This document shows positions 1-10,253 of a stretch of 64,000 nt of DNA, one piece after another. The stretch covers positions 71,125,377 to 71,189,376 of the forward strand of contig CM026426.1 of assembly GCA_014871385.1 (NCBI GenBank), read 5' to 3'. The position numbers were made by a program, and so were the translations under genes. This DNA comes from Ceratodon purpureus (taxonomy: Eukaryota > Streptophyta > Bryopsida > Pseudoditrichales > Ditrichaceae). The notes beneath the pieces are model-generated. The model did not search any database, was not told the origin of the DNA, and saw nothing but the letters and a program-made list of their open reading frames with translations. Every line of letters begins with the position of its first letter. The stretch's first letter is position 1.

Positions 1-20
1 CTTCTCACACTTTAAAGTGA

Positions 21-28
21 CATGTATG
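21..28. repeat. Left target-site duplication CATGTATG
   Basis: Eight bases directly abutting the left CAGGG end, identical in direct orientation to 23426-23433. Eight bp is the expected hAT duplication length. Confidence 0.93.
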
Positions 29-48
29 CAGGGTTTTCTATTCCGTCG
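29..48 (+). repeat. Left terminal inverted repeat of the giant hAT
   Basis: Reads CAGGGTTTTCTATTCCGTCG. It matches the reverse complement of 23406-23425 at 19 of 20 positions (T versus G at position 14). Looser similarity continues inward for about 100 bp on both sides, with shared CCGTCGCGACGT, CATTCGG and GTCACGAC words separated by indels. Confidence 0.92.
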
Positions 49-700
49 CGACGTGCCCCTCTCGCGTCACAATGTCGGGACGTCACGACGGTGTACAGTC
101 ACGACCGGACGTCCCATTCGGTCTTTATCGCGACGGCCCAAATATTTACGGCAACATTTTCACTTTTACATTTCCGCCCCGGCGACACCTCGGACAGCCG
201 ATGTCCACGTCTGCGATAAAGGTGGTCTGATACTGGTGGGCCCCAGTACCAGTCCGCTTCGTCCGCGCCACCCTGTACGATCCGATACCCAGTCCGATGT
301 CCGATCCGACATCCGCTTTCCGCCGGATCGATGCCCCGTCGTCCGACGGGTCTTCGTGATCTCGTCCGCATTCCGGCATCCCTCAAGGCGCTTATCCGCC
401 ATCCGATTGCTGTCGGCTCCGACGAAGTCCGCCACATTCTACTGTCCTCCTCGTGGTCGGACCCTGGTTCGGCCACTATCCCGACATTGTACCTTCGACG
501 GCCAAGTTCCGACCTGAGTTCGGGTCCGACGCATATCGAATTCGGATGTCCGGCAACATATCCCGGTGGACTCCCATCAAATGGACTGCGCGTTCTATGC
601 TACGCCTGCTTTATCTTCATGGTCGTTCTAGGAATCGGTGCATTATTTTCCACTTCGGTAACGGCTCGTTGAAACGTGACACTTTGACTGCATTTCAGCG
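49..700. promoter_or_regulatory. Left subterminal region rich in GTCCG motifs
   Basis: I see no convincing gene here. Between about 270 and 540 there are many TCCGA/TCCGC words, mostly in one orientation. In Ac/Ds, short subterminal repeats are the transposase binding sites, so these may play that role; that is inference. A polypyrimidine-CAG sequence ends at 698, just before the F-box ATG, and looks like the 3' splice site of a 5'-UTR intron. Confidence 0.5.
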
Positions 701-1048
701 ATGGCTCACAGTGCTGGGATTCCAGGGAGTCCTATCGCCTTGTTCGGGCCAGCCCAGTTTAGGAACGATTCTGACTTTAGCGACGATGAAGAGTATTTGG
801 CGATCGTGGAGATGGGGACGAGAGTCAGGCCGAGTTTCTTACCTGCCATCCCGGGAGACGTCTCGGAGGGCATCATCTGGAAGATGTTGATGGTCGAGGA
901 CGACGACATCGAGAACTACAGAACATGCACACTCCTCCGTTGTGTTTGCAGGGGGTGGAGGAACTTTGTGGATATTCAGCCACGTTGGTACCAGAGCCGA
1001 TTTGCATTCAACCTGCGGCCTTTTATGGATTCTGAAGACGAATCCTAG
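701..1048 (+). CDS. F-box protein, 115 aa (cargo gene of the giant hAT)
   Basis: Residues about 47-92 fit an F-box: a leading LPAIPGDVSEGIIWKML stretch, an acidic loop, then LLRCVCRGWRNFV. F-box proteins bind SKP1 and bring substrates to an SCF ubiquitin ligase. Little follows the box (about 23 residues), so no substrate-binding repeats are present; it could be a stand-alone adaptor or a competitor of host F-box proteins. An acidic patch (DFSDDEE) lies near residue 25 and an acidic tail ends the protein. The ATG sits 2 nt after a splice-acceptor-like CAG. It is the first gene inside the left end of the transposon. The F-box call rests on recognition by eye. Confidence 0.7.
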   Translation: MAHSAGIPGSPIALFGPAQFRNDSDFSDDEEYLAIVEMGTRVRPSFLPAIPGDVSEGIIWKMLMVEDDDIENYRTCTLLRCVCRGWRNFVDIQPRWYQSRFAFNLRPFMDSEDES

Positions 1049-1739
1049 GATATTGTTCGTTGAAACACTAAGGTGTAGGGTACCAAACATCGCAGTTTAG
1101 TACATCAAGATCTGCAATGCTTAGGGTTTAGCGTAGTTGCAGGTCTGCGATGGTCGGATTGGTGTCGACCATTGTCCGGCGCCTGTCGGACAACGGGTCG
1201 GACACTGCATTGCAGCCGAATAAGGCTGGTTTATCATGATATTGAATCCGTAAGTATTGGAATCATGAAACTTTAATTGTTAAATCATTGATGATACTGT
1301 AATCATACTTGTACATGCGTGGTCACTAATAAGTTCATGATGCCATTACATGTCCGGGGCCGTCTATCAATTCTGTTCTCGAGTGATACTCGTGTGATAG
1401 GGTGTATTATGAATGATATCATACTCCCTAGACATATCGAGCGTGTTACGTTTTATGATTATACCGTCGGCCCTGTTATAACTGCGTGTACGTCTGTTCG
1501 CAACTTGGGATTGATTTCATAATCCCAAATCTAGGTGGATTATAAGTTTTATTGCAACTGAGAGGGAAAATTAAATGCCCATTTGGAACTATGATGATCA
1601 TCGCCTCCCTTCTTGTATGTGTTGAGCGCCGTTGGTAATGCAGCACCATTGCGGAAAACGTTCTTCCTCCGTGGTGTAGCGTTGTCTATTCTCCGCGCGC
1701 TGACCTGCACCAACCTCAACTCATTTCGAGCCGTGCCCG
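1049..1739. other. Intergenic spacer, no gene seen
   Basis: It holds a telo-box-like TTAGGGTTTAG near 1118-1128, a few CGGAC words near 1150-1205 and AT-rich sequence from 1230 to 1550. One short reading frame in 1319-1522 shows no protein-like features. Confidence 0.5.
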
Positions 1740-2580
1740 ATGGCTTGCTCGCGCGAGTGCCCTCCATCTTGTATGGAAGGGAGTAGCCGGTGCCTAAGCG
1801 AGTTTCTCCGATCGGACTACGAATCCGCGGATTTGCCAGTGTGGGTTGATGCAGCGAGGAGAAGGGGAGGGGAGTTTCAACATGCGAAAGATGTGCCGAG
1901 ATCCAAGGAATGTCTACGGACTTGGCTCGAATCCGTCGACGCGTTTCAGGAAGAGTATGGCCTCTTGTGTCCCGACTTCTCCGCCGTGCCCCTCATGGAG
2001 ACCCGTCTGTGGGCGTCGAACTTGGGACCCAGTCGCAGTGTTGCAGTTCCAATCCGTGGCGAATTGCACAGGCATCATGCATCCGATGCGCGTGCGCATT
2101 CCAGCGGAACGGGTGGTGCAAAGTGGGGTCCGGGGGGACGAGGAGGGTCGGAAGATCGTGCGGACACGGACTGGGGGTCCATCGAGCGATCGAGTGCGTG
2201 AGGGGTGTGCATGCGCGCATGCCCGATGGTGGAGGGCTGGAAGTCGGACGAGGACGACGCCACTCCGCCGGGATAGAATCAGGGGACTTGGCCAGGTTTC
2301 ATTGCATATGGAAGTGGGAGGCGCAGCGTTGGAATCTCGTAGATCCATAAGGGCGGATGCAGAATCCCCTAATGCGACACGCGGATCCTCCGGTGATGCT
2401 AAGAAGCGTAAGGTGGACGAGGAGGAAGACCACTCCGAGCATGAAAGTGACGAGACTCGCGAAATGACGGACTACGAGTTCCAACGGTATTGCTGGAGAA
2501 CGATGCCTTATCTCGGTGAGATGTCGGATATTGTGAACAAACAGGAGGGTTTTCAGCAGAGTTTTTGGGAAAACGCTTGA
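1740..2580 (+). CDS. Unrecognised nuclear-signal protein; two reading frames, probably spliced or frameshifted
   Basis: From the ATG at 1740 one frame reads protein-like sequence to about 2040 (for example CLRTWLESVDAFQEEYGLL), then degrades and stops at 2201. A second frame becomes protein-like from about 2290 to the stop at 2578-2580. It contains AKKRKVDEEED near 2398, an SV40-type nuclear localisation signal followed by an acidic stretch. The simplest reading is one gene with an intron, or a frameshift, somewhere in 2040-2300; I could not fix the splice sites. No family is recognised. It lies between the F-box gene and a convergent minus-strand gene, inside the giant hAT. Confidence 0.45.
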
Positions 2581-2956
2581 TTTTAATAGACGAGTGTTGC
2601 AGCTGTTAATGATTCTGCTCACTACCAATCTTGGAATGCTTAACTCTGGCCTTCTCTTTCTCTGACTATTTTGTATATGGGACGAGAATTTTCGTAAATT
2701 TTCGGCCTTACTATAATATTTATTCCCCGTTTATTATTATGCTGATCTTCCGATGATCAGAGTATATTTATGTTTTATAATGATGGAGCTATTCCGAACG
2801 TCCCCCGTAGTTTGATATCTCCTTTCTGTTTCGGAAATATCCATCCAGTGCAGTTTCTAAGCAGACATGCATCTTCCAACCTCTTGTCTAATTGCTAATG
2901 CATTGCGTCGATAACGGAGATTCTCCGTATTTAACCGGACACTATTTACTTCGTAA
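2581..2956. other. Intergenic AT-rich spacer between convergent genes
   Basis: AT-rich sequence between two converging gene ends; it probably holds both 3' untranslated regions. No further structure seen. Confidence 0.4.
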
Positions 2957-3415
2957 CTACCTAGATTTCCTAGCTTGTTCGATGTCATTCTTAAGTTTCT
3001 GGTACTTGGATGGCCAAATCGCCTCCAGTTCCTCGACGTAAGTCTTAGGCTTTGAAGTTTCGGTCTCTACGGATGCGGCTGGTCTCCCCCGCGAGTTTCT
3101 TCGTATCGGACCTATCGCGGTCGTAGCAGCGGTGGAATGCTTCCTTCCCAGTGCTGGGGATGACCTCCCATTACTACTTCCTCCGGGCTTCCCGTACTCG
3201 TTGTTGTCCTTCCACTTGCATCCCTCGTTACCTGGAATGCATAGACCTCCCCCCAATACTTGTACCTTGTCTACGCCGATGTCCTTGTCTCCACTGCCCG
3301 CTCCTGGAGCAGTTTCCTTATCACTGTCCCCAACGACTTCGTTCCTCTCGGGATTCCAAGAGAGCAAGAACTCTAATACCTCATCCTCTAGACTAGTTAT
3401 GTCACAAGGATCCAT
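2957..3415 (-). CDS. Unrecognised small acidic/Gly-Ser-rich protein, 152 aa
   Basis: An intact frame starts with ATG at 3415. The N-terminus is acidic (EDEVLEFLLSW), the middle is Gly/Ser/Asn-rich and disordered-looking, and the C-terminus is predicted helical and basic (YQKLKNDIEQARKSR). A TATATAA sequence lies on this strand at about 3497-3503, roughly 85 nt upstream of the ATG, and a pyrimidine-rich CAG ends 7 nt before the ATG. It is the only clear minus-strand gene in the transposon and is divergent from the transposase. A role as transposition accessory protein is possible but unproven. Confidence 0.6.
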   Translation of the reverse strand: MDPCDITSLEDEVLEFLLSWNPERNEVVGDSDKETAPGAGSGDKDIGVDKVQVLGGGLCIPGNEGCKWKDNNEYGKPGGSSNGRSSPALGRKHSTAATTAIGPIRRNSRGRPAASVETETSKPKTYVEELEAIWPSKYQKLKNDIEQARKSR

Positions 3416-4528
3416 CTTGTAACTGGAGAGGACTCGTCCACAATAACTTGCGGGCTAACTGCATCAAAAGGGACCTGTGTTATCGCACTTCCCGTTTATA
3501 TATCATGGCATACCTCGCGCACTATAGTCCGCCATTCGCCCTTTGCCGGACGACGCTGCCTCGGATTGAATCCGAACGTCCGTTGCCTGCTGCCCCTATC
3601 CGACCGTACCGGATCACCATCCGCGCTATACCGGACCGGCACAATCTCCTGCCAAAGGGCGGATGCGCGGGGTTCGTATTATCCGGCGCCGTTTTCACTG
3701 TCCAGACACAATCCGCCTTTCCGAAGTCGGATTCCGCTTCGCAAAGTTCCGACCCCTGACCTATGCTCTAGAAGAACGACGCGATATTGTTTAATCGTTC
3801 CTGTAATCAACTATGTCCGCCTTCGCCGCATTACTGCCCCGAGGTCGCGTCCGACCGATTCCGGAACGCGCACGTTTCGATCGGCGGACCACGTCCGAGC
3901 CTCTAATCCGTCGGGGTACCTCGTCCATGTCCGATTGCGGAGTTACCACATTCCGCAAAACGATCGGATTTCAGGTAGTCCGCCCGTCCGTGGTTCATCC
4001 ATCTCCGTACACGGGCCAATCTCACGGAGTGCGAACCACCTCCCCGATGTCAGCACACGACTGCCATAATATGCAGATCCTGACCATCTTTTTCCTACAA
4101 CGCGGACCAAAATCGAATCTGGTTACTGGACCGCCATCGATCCCGCTCTCGTCCGACCTCGTCCGCAACACCCGGAACAACTCCGCGATGTTCCGCTTCC
4201 TGGTCCCGGACACGCTCGGGGAGTGCCATAAAAGATGCGACTCACCAGGCTCTGTTCTCCCTTCTTTGCACTGCGTGTCTCAGGACTCTGGGGTCTCGAC
4301 TGAGGTTCCTCTGCATGAGACCCAAGTGTGCTCAAGGGGTCAAGCATAGCCCACTGGAACGGACCGTCCGAACTCCATCGGAGATCTGGAACATAATCAG
4401 GGCAAGTCCATCCCTCCACCCTCGTTCAACGACGCTAGAAGTGCGTTGTCGGGCGCAATTTCTGTAATAGGTCCATCTCGCCTTAAATAGTGCGTTCACC
4501 CTCCAGATTCTTGCTTTCTGTCGCAGGC
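3416..4528. promoter_or_regulatory. Divergent promoter region between accessory gene and transposase
   Basis: About 1.1 kb without a convincing gene, dense in TCCGA/TCCGC/GTCCG words from 3540 to 4180. A TATA box for the minus-strand gene lies near 3497-3503, and a CATAAAAG box at about 4227-4234 points toward the transposase, about 300 nt upstream of its ATG. A polypyrimidine stretch ending in CAG at 4526 precedes the ATG, consistent with a 5'-UTR intron. Confidence 0.5.
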
Positions 4529-7500
4529 ATGCCGCGAAGAGTAGATGCCTGGGATCAGTGGTGGCAAGACTTGGGCGTGGTGGGTGCGAGGCCTCAGAGA
4601 CAGGTTAGGTGTAGAATTTGTAATGTGACTATTGTGTACCGTCGGGATAGAATGTTCGCCCACTTTGGATACAGACCTTTAGGTGGTCCAGGTAACTACG
4701 GTATACAAGTTTGCAGGTTGCTAAGTGCGCGGGTGAGGAGGTTGTTCGTAGACTGCGGAGGTGAAGTTCCTAGAAGAGAGCCCGATGATGTTCATGACAT
4801 TGGCTTGGGAGGTGACGGGGTCCCAGATCCGGTAATACCTCAAGCTCCCGATAACGAGGGGGCGCGCGCGAATGATGGGCCAGCTATGCAGGAGCCCGAT
4901 ATGGCACCCCAGGGTTCTCCACCCAGGGAAATGCGTCAAGTGAATCTTGTGCAAGGATTCAATGCTTCCACGAAGCTTCGATTAGATAAAGTGTGGGCGA
5001 CGGCATTCTACGAAGCCAATATCCCATTCAACGTTATTAAGCATCCTGCCTTCATTAACGCCGTTCGGGAAACAGTGCGAGCCCGCTTCCCGGCATACCT
5101 GCCGCCATCGATGAATGCTATTCGCACAAAACTGTTGAGCGCGAGAAAGGCGGAAATGGTGAGACAAGTAAGGGAACTCACGGGCAATTCCACAGAGAAA
5201 TACGGTGTTACGATATGTGCAGACGGTTGGGACAACGTCCAGAGTCGTCCTCTTCTGAATGTTATCCAGAGTGGGACCAGGGGCGACGTTTTCCTTGGAA
5301 CCATAGACACGACGGGACACTACAAAGATAGCGATTACATCGCTTCTCAGATCCGTCCGTTTGTGGAACGGGCCGGACCGCAACATGTGGTCCAAGTTTG
5401 CACTGACAATGCTCCGAACATGCTTGGATCCAGTCGGATGCTCGAGACACGATATCCTCACATTTATGTTCAAGGGTGTGCCGCACATTGCTTGGATCTG
5501 TTGCTCGAAGATTGGGGGAAGCAGGATTGGGTGAAGCACATAGTCAGAAAGGCGAGACTTATTTGTCTATGGGTTAGAAATCATCATTCATCAATGGCTT
5601 TGTTTCGCAGGATGTGTCCCAATCTGACCATCCGTTTGCCCGTTGAGACGCGGTTCGCGACGAATTTCATTATGATCGAGCGTCTTGTGGAACTTCGGAA
5701 TGCATTTGAGAGAATGGTCATCGATCCGGCGTTTGCAGGTATTTTAGCAACCTATCCTGATGTGAACAGCTCAGCAGGGAAGAGGGTCCGCCTATTTCGG
5801 AAGTACGTGCGTGCGGACGGTTTCTGGAACACGTGCCATAACTTCTTATACATGGTCATCCCAGTGGTGAAGGCATTACGCCTTTTTGATGGGAAGGCAC
5901 CTGCAATGGGCCTAGCTTGGAGGGCGATGTACGATTTGAAGAACCACGTCCGCAGTTTTTCCTCCCATCCGTTTAGATTGAACGCGGACCTGGCAGCAGA
6001 CGCCATGGTCGCATTCGACCACAGATGGGCTATGATGTTGACAGATCTTCATTGGGCAGGTGCGATGCTCAACCCGACCCTACGTGGATGGGCGCCACTT
6101 CATAACCACGAGGAGTCGAGGATCATTTTAAACCGGGTTTTTCGCAAGTTATCCTCTAACGAGGAGAATTACGTCCAGATCCTTGTCCAGTATCAGGATT
6201 TCCTCGAGAATCGGGAGGCATTTGCTGATTCAACCGATCCCCAGGCGCACGGCACTGCTATCCACGAATGGTGGGACGCAATGGGAGGTGGAGCCCGGGC
6301 TCTCCAAACAATAGCTAGACGTATACTTGGACAGGTTTGCTCCGTGTCTGCGTGTGAGCGCAACTGGAGCATGTACTCTTACGTGCACAGCAAGGTGCGC
6401 AATAGATTGAAACATGTACGAGCGGAGGACCTCGTGTATATCTACACGAACAGTAGACTCGTTCGTCACCGCCGGGCCCCGCGTCCGGCACAGTGGTATG
6501 GCTTAGAGGAGGTTCATTCCGACGATGACCTCGATGGCGAGGATCCGGACGAGGACGACGAGGAGGAAGACGTCGGACGGGGAGGAGACCATGTAGCGGA
6601 CGATGTGGCGGACGATGCCCGCATGGATGGTGTCGGACAGGGCGGATTGGGCATGGGGGGTGTCGGACTTGCGGACGACGATCCGCCCGAGAGCGACTTT
6701 GAGGAATCTGGATCGGACGACGCAGGATCTGACGGTGACGACGGTGGCGATGTCCGGATTGCCGAGCTCTTCCACAATATGTTCGACGCAGGACATCGCC
6801 GAGATGCGGTTGAAGATATCCTCCGCCAGGATAGTCGCGTCGGACGGCAGGCGTATGCAGGAGGTGAGCGTCGAGCTCAGAGTCCGATCAACGAAGCAGA
6901 AATACAGTCGGACAGAGGAGATGGTAGTCCGGCCCGGAGGATACCTATCGTCGACGCGGACTTCTCGCAGCCTTGGAGTGATTCTTTGTCATTTGGCCAG
7001 AGGGATTTCGACGAGAACCTGGCGAACATGGAGGGAGAGATTCGAACTGTTCTTCAGGAGGATTTACCACCTATCAATCGCCGGAGAGATGAAATGACGG
7101 AGGAAGATTCGAGAAGGAGGATGGCCGACCAGGAAGTTCAGACCCCGTCTGAGGAAATACGCCGTCCCATAACTCGAAGCCTTGCTAGTACGTCCGGAAG
7201 TATGGCTGTAAACCAGCAACAGCCAGCTTCTGCCCTGCTCTCCACCCCCGTTGGTAGGGGTCACATCCTTCCGCAGCAGACCTCCGGCCGGGGTCGCAGA
7301 CGCCGAGCAGTAGGATCTGCTGTAACCAACGGTAGCCAGTCCGTTGTTCTGACCGCGTCTTCTTCACGCAGCCGGCCCGTGCGGAGAGGGGTTCCATCTA
7401 CGTCGATCCGGGACCCTGCGGCACGTGCATCTAGTTGCACGACTGGGGAAAGAGTGTCCAGTGGTCCTGCAAGGGGAAGTGTTATCCAACGAACAACAAG

Positions 7501-7774
7501 AGGTGTAAAGCGAAAGAAAAGGTTCCAGGGGACTGCGTCGCGTTTCGCCCCGTACGAACCTGACAACTCCGAAGGTAGACCAGAACTCGATGAAAATGGA
7601 ATACGCGACCCTCAAGGATCCCGTCCAACGAAGAAGCTAGTTATCACCAGAGACGATGAGTTGCGGCTAAGCACTAGAAGTCCGCGGTCTGATGACGACA
7701 TGAGCACAGATGAATCCGAGGAGGACCGACGTTGCGACGAAGCGAACGACCCAACTGTTCGGATCCGAGAGTGA
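4529..7774 (+). CDS. hAT transposase, 1081 aa, apparently catalytically intact
   Basis: This should be the enzyme that excises and inserts the giant element. The first ATG after the acceptor-like CAG is at 4529. The N-terminus has a degenerate BED-like zinc-finger region (C28, C31, H45). A DUF659-type RNase-H core follows with CADGWDN (D232) and VCTDNAPNM (D293), then a conserved GCAAHCLDLLLEDW motif. The hATC dimerisation region spans about 580-647 and includes SACERNWS (E610), so the D-D-E triad is present with no stop or frameshift. Residues about 660-1081 are an unusual long tail: a strongly acidic block to about 745, then Ser/Arg-rich disordered sequence with a basic VKRKKRF signal. The acidic block is built from repeated CGGAC-containing codons. 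Confidence 0.93.
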   Translation: MPRRVDAWDQWWQDLGVVGARPQRQVRCRICNVTIVYRRDRMFAHFGYRPLGGPGNYGIQVCRLLSARVRRLFVDCGGEVPRREPDDVHDIGLGGDGVPDPVIPQAPDNEGARANDGPAMQEPDMAPQGSPPREMRQVNLVQGFNASTKLRLDKVWATAFYEANIPFNVIKHPAFINAVRETVRARFPAYLPPSMNAIRTKLLSARKAEMVRQVRELTGNSTEKYGVTICADGWDNVQSRPLLNVIQSGTRGDVFLGTIDTTGHYKDSDYIASQIRPFVERAGPQHVVQVCTDNAPNMLGSSRMLETRYPHIYVQGCAAHCLDLLLEDWGKQDWVKHIVRKARLICLWVRNHHSSMALFRRMCPNLTIRLPVETRFATNFIMIERLVELRNAFERMVIDPAFAGILATYPDVNSSAGKRVRLFRKYVRADGFWNTCHNFLYMVIPVVKALRLFDGKAPAMGLAWRAMYDLKNHVRSFSSHPFRLNADLAADAMVAFDHRWAMMLTDLHWAGAMLNPTLRGWAPLHNHEESRIILNRVFRKLSSNEENYVQILVQYQDFLENREAFADSTDPQAHGTAIHEWWDAMGGGARALQTIARRILGQVCSVSACERNWSMYSYVHSKVRNRLKHVRAEDLVYIYTNSRLVRHRRAPRPAQWYGLEEVHSDDDLDGEDPDEDDEEEDVGRGGDHVADDVADDARMDGVGQGGLGMGGVGLADDDPPESDFEESGSDDAGSDGDDGGDVRIAELFHNMFDAGHRRDAVEDILRQDSRVGRQAYAGGERRAQSPINEAEIQSDRGDGSPARRIPIVDADFSQPWSDSLSFGQRDFDENLANMEGEIRTVLQEDLPPINRRRDEMTEEDSRRRMADQEVQTPSEEIRRPITRSLASTSGSMAVNQQQPASALLSTPVGRGHILPQQTSGRGRRRRAVGSAVTNGSQSVVLTASSSRSRPVRRGVPSTSIRDPAARASSCTTGERVSSGPARGSVIQRTTRGVKRKKRFQGTASRFAPYEPDNSEGRPELDENGIRDPQGSRPTKKLVITRDDELRLSTRSPRSDDDMSTDESEEDRRCDEANDPTVRIRE

Positions 7775-8610
7775 ACGCTCGCCTAGTCTTCATACTACGA
7801 TATGAGGAGACCTCCATTCCGTACTTATCCGAGCCGTGTCCGACAACCTCGTCACCCGTCCGCGCATGAATCGGTCTGCTCCGCGACAGATGTGCGACCT
7901 CTGTCCGCCCACGATTAATATCCCCTTTTGGTGGCTCTCCGACCTCGTCCGCCGTGGATCCTTTAGTGTTCTGTGTCTTGCCCCTCCCACTCCCCCTCCT
8001 CGCACTCCCCTCCTCGCACTCCCCTCCTCGCGCCATCCTCACTTCTGTGTCAGACATGCACTCTTCGCTACCCCGGATATGGCACTGTCCGACTCACTGT
8101 CCGGCGCCTATACTGATTGGATGATCTCGGAGGCTACTCGTCCGATCCCGTTGCCGGATGTCCGCTGCAGGTCGGACGGGTTGCATTGTAATCTTCGTCC
8201 CCGTTTGCGTACAGTTCACTTCCCTTCCGTCCGTATTAGAGTGCACCCTCCGCGGTCCCTCAATTTTGTCTATTTTATCCTGTTCCGAATAATAAAAATA
8301 TCATTATTTCGTAGAGCATGCATCGTGGGAAGTCCCATTTGGTATAGTATTCCACATGTGGATGTAATTGTACGTGATTTACAAACAGAGTGAGAATATG
8401 TATTATAAAAAACTAATGGAATAAGGAAAACATTGGAATTTTTTGGCATCCGTTTTATAAAAGCCCAAATAACAAGTTATTAAAGCGTGTGACAATCATT
8501 TACTAATTACGGCATTTACATTCCAAGATTCCTGTAAAATCTCTAATCTCTTTTTTAAATATTTGTTTATGCAACCAACACATGAGTATAGTAATTACGT
8601 TGATTTTGCG
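7775..8610. other. 3' spacer with GTCCG words, then AT-rich DNA
   Basis: From 7800 to 8250 the sequence is CT-rich and full of TCCGAC/TCCGCC words in the same orientation as the element ends. From 8270 on it is AT-rich. No gene supported. Confidence 0.45.
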
Positions 8611-8611
8611 T

Positions 8612-8691
8612 ACATGTGCATATAACAAACATGTGCATATAAGAAACATGTGCATATAAGAAACATGTGCATATTAGAAACATGTGCATAC
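8612..8691. repeat. 17-bp tandem repeat, about 4.7 copies
   Basis: Unit ACATGTGCATATAAGAA, with copies at 8612, 8629, 8646, 8663 and a partial at 8680, differing by one or two bases. Confidence 0.85.
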
Positions 8692-8777
8692 GTGCTCTCT
8701 AAACCCAAATCCCATTATCCTCATTGTTACGAAAGGGGGGGGGGTGGGGCTGCGGTGGGGTAGTGATACCTCACAAT

Positions 8778-8862
8778 GCGGTAAGTTGCGGTATGTTGCG
8801 GTAAGTTGCGGTAAGTTGCGGTGCGTTGCGGTAAGTTGCGGTGCGTTGCGGTAAGTTGCGGT
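8778..8862. repeat. 10-bp GTTGCGGTAA minisatellite, copy 1
   Basis: Repeats of GTTGCGGTAA/GTTGCGGTGC immediately precede the first copy of the 0.3-kb direct repeat. A G-tract and the words TACCTCACAATGC lie just upstream. Confidence 0.85.
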
Positions 8863-9154
8863 TAAGATTTAATAGAAACGCCTTTCATATCCAAAACTAT
8901 TTGCCTACATATGTTAAACCTTTTGCCTACACGCCAACCAACTTTGTCATACCTAGTTAAATCGTAGTATAATTTATACGGTCGTTATATTTTTTTAGGA
9001 AATTTAATTGTCCTCATCGGAATTGTAGTTGGACTTCTATATTATTTTTTAGTCTACTTTCACTCTTATGCCATCTAATTGATCATTGCCACCAATTAAT
9101 TCTAATTTTAATATCGTTGCAATACTCCCGTTAGTAATCACTCTGTATTTATCG
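8861..9154. repeat. About 295-bp direct repeat, copy 1
   Basis: Nearly identical by eye to 9958-10253, differing by scattered substitutions and single-base indels. Both copies follow the same decamer minisatellite, so the duplicated unit is minisatellite plus about 295 bp. The segment is AT-rich with no coding capacity. The pair resembles degenerate long terminal repeats or a local duplication nested inside the hAT. Confidence 0.88.
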
Positions 9155-9339
9155 ATAGATTGGGGAAGGTGGGGGGGGGGGGGGGGGCGATGGGCTAGTG
9201 CTACCTCACAATGCACGTGCAGTCGTCTCTCTACTTCATTTCTTCATGTTATCCGTGTGCACATGGCTCCGCTTAGTTGCGAGGTTCGGCGAAGGGAATT
9301 TCTCATTGCCGTTCCATTTACAACGAACGTCTTCTCCAA

Positions 9340-9422
9340 TGATGGCCATGGCTTCTGCTACGTTTGAAACAATGGATATTGACGAATCATTTGCTGAACT
9401 CAAGCGCTTAGAGGATCTTCAG
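9340..9422 (+). other. Exon-like fragment between the direct repeats
   Basis: An ATG near 9340 opens a short protein-like frame (DIDESFAELKRLEDL) that runs to CAG at about 9422, followed by GTGACT, a possible splice donor. The frame stops soon after. It may be the first coding exon of a captured gene whose remaining exons are absent. Weak evidence. Confidence 0.3.
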
Positions 9423-9852
9423 GTGACTTAGGGTCGACCTGCAGATTTGCTGGCTTTAGTATATTAGCTTTAGTATGATATAGCCAATTGCAAGCCCTGT
9501 TGGTCCAGACGTTAAACACAGCCAAGTTTAACATAAAGTTTAACAAGAGATACATGTATTTGGTCAAATATGAATTAAAAAGGTAAAGAGAAACGTATAA
9601 TAAACACATCAAATTTAACATTGCTAAAGAACTCAATTTGTTAAAAGTCGTAAATTGTTTGTGAATCATTCTTTGAATACACAGAATATTTAATCGTCAT
9701 CCAAGAACAATAATGACGCTAAAAACTTGTAACTTTAGCAAATAATTATAGTATAGAGAGGTTGGGCTTTTTTACTACCACTGGATTGGACGTTGTTGTA
9801 CCACTATACTCGTCAAGGAATGTGGCAACTTACTGTTTAAAGCAAGTTACAT

Positions 9853-9960
9853 TACGTTACGTTGCGGTAAGTTGCGGTAAGTTGTGGTTAAGTTGCGGTA
9901 AGTTGCGGTACGTTGCGGTAAGTTGCGGTAAGTTGCGGTGCGTTGCGTTAGGTTGCGGTT
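9853..9960. repeat. 10-bp GTTGCGGTAA minisatellite, copy 2
   Basis: The same decamer array as at 8778-8862, again directly before a copy of the 295-bp repeat. Confidence 0.85.
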
Positions 9961-10253
9961 AAGATTTAATTGAAACGCCTCTCATATCCAAAACTTTTTG
10001 CCCTACATATGTTAAACCTTTTGCCTACACGCCAACCAACTTTGTCATACCTAGTTAAATCAGTAGTATAATTTATACGGTCGTTATATTTTTTTAGGAA
10101 ATTTAATTGTCCTCATCGGAATTGTAGTTGGACTTCTATATTATTTTTTAGTCTACTTTCGCTCTTATGCCATCTAATTGATCATTGCCACCAATTAATT
10201 CTAATTTTAATATCGTTGCAATACTCTCGTTAGTAATCACTCTGTATTTATCG
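9958..10253. repeat. About 295-bp direct repeat, copy 2
   Basis: Second copy of the sequence at 8861-9154, same orientation, with about 1.1 kb between copy starts. Confidence 0.88.

Noticed and set aside
17..517. Overlapping reading frames in both strands at the left end
   Set aside because: They arise from GC-rich repeated GTCCG words in the subterminal region, use non-ATG starts and show no protein features.
7836..8393. 185-codon frame after the transposase
   Set aside because: It is composed of TCCG-rich and CT-rich repeats then AT-rich DNA; no domain-like sequence.
8612..8862. CRISPR-like array
   Set aside because: The units are contiguous tandem repeats without spacers and the sequence is eukaryotic.
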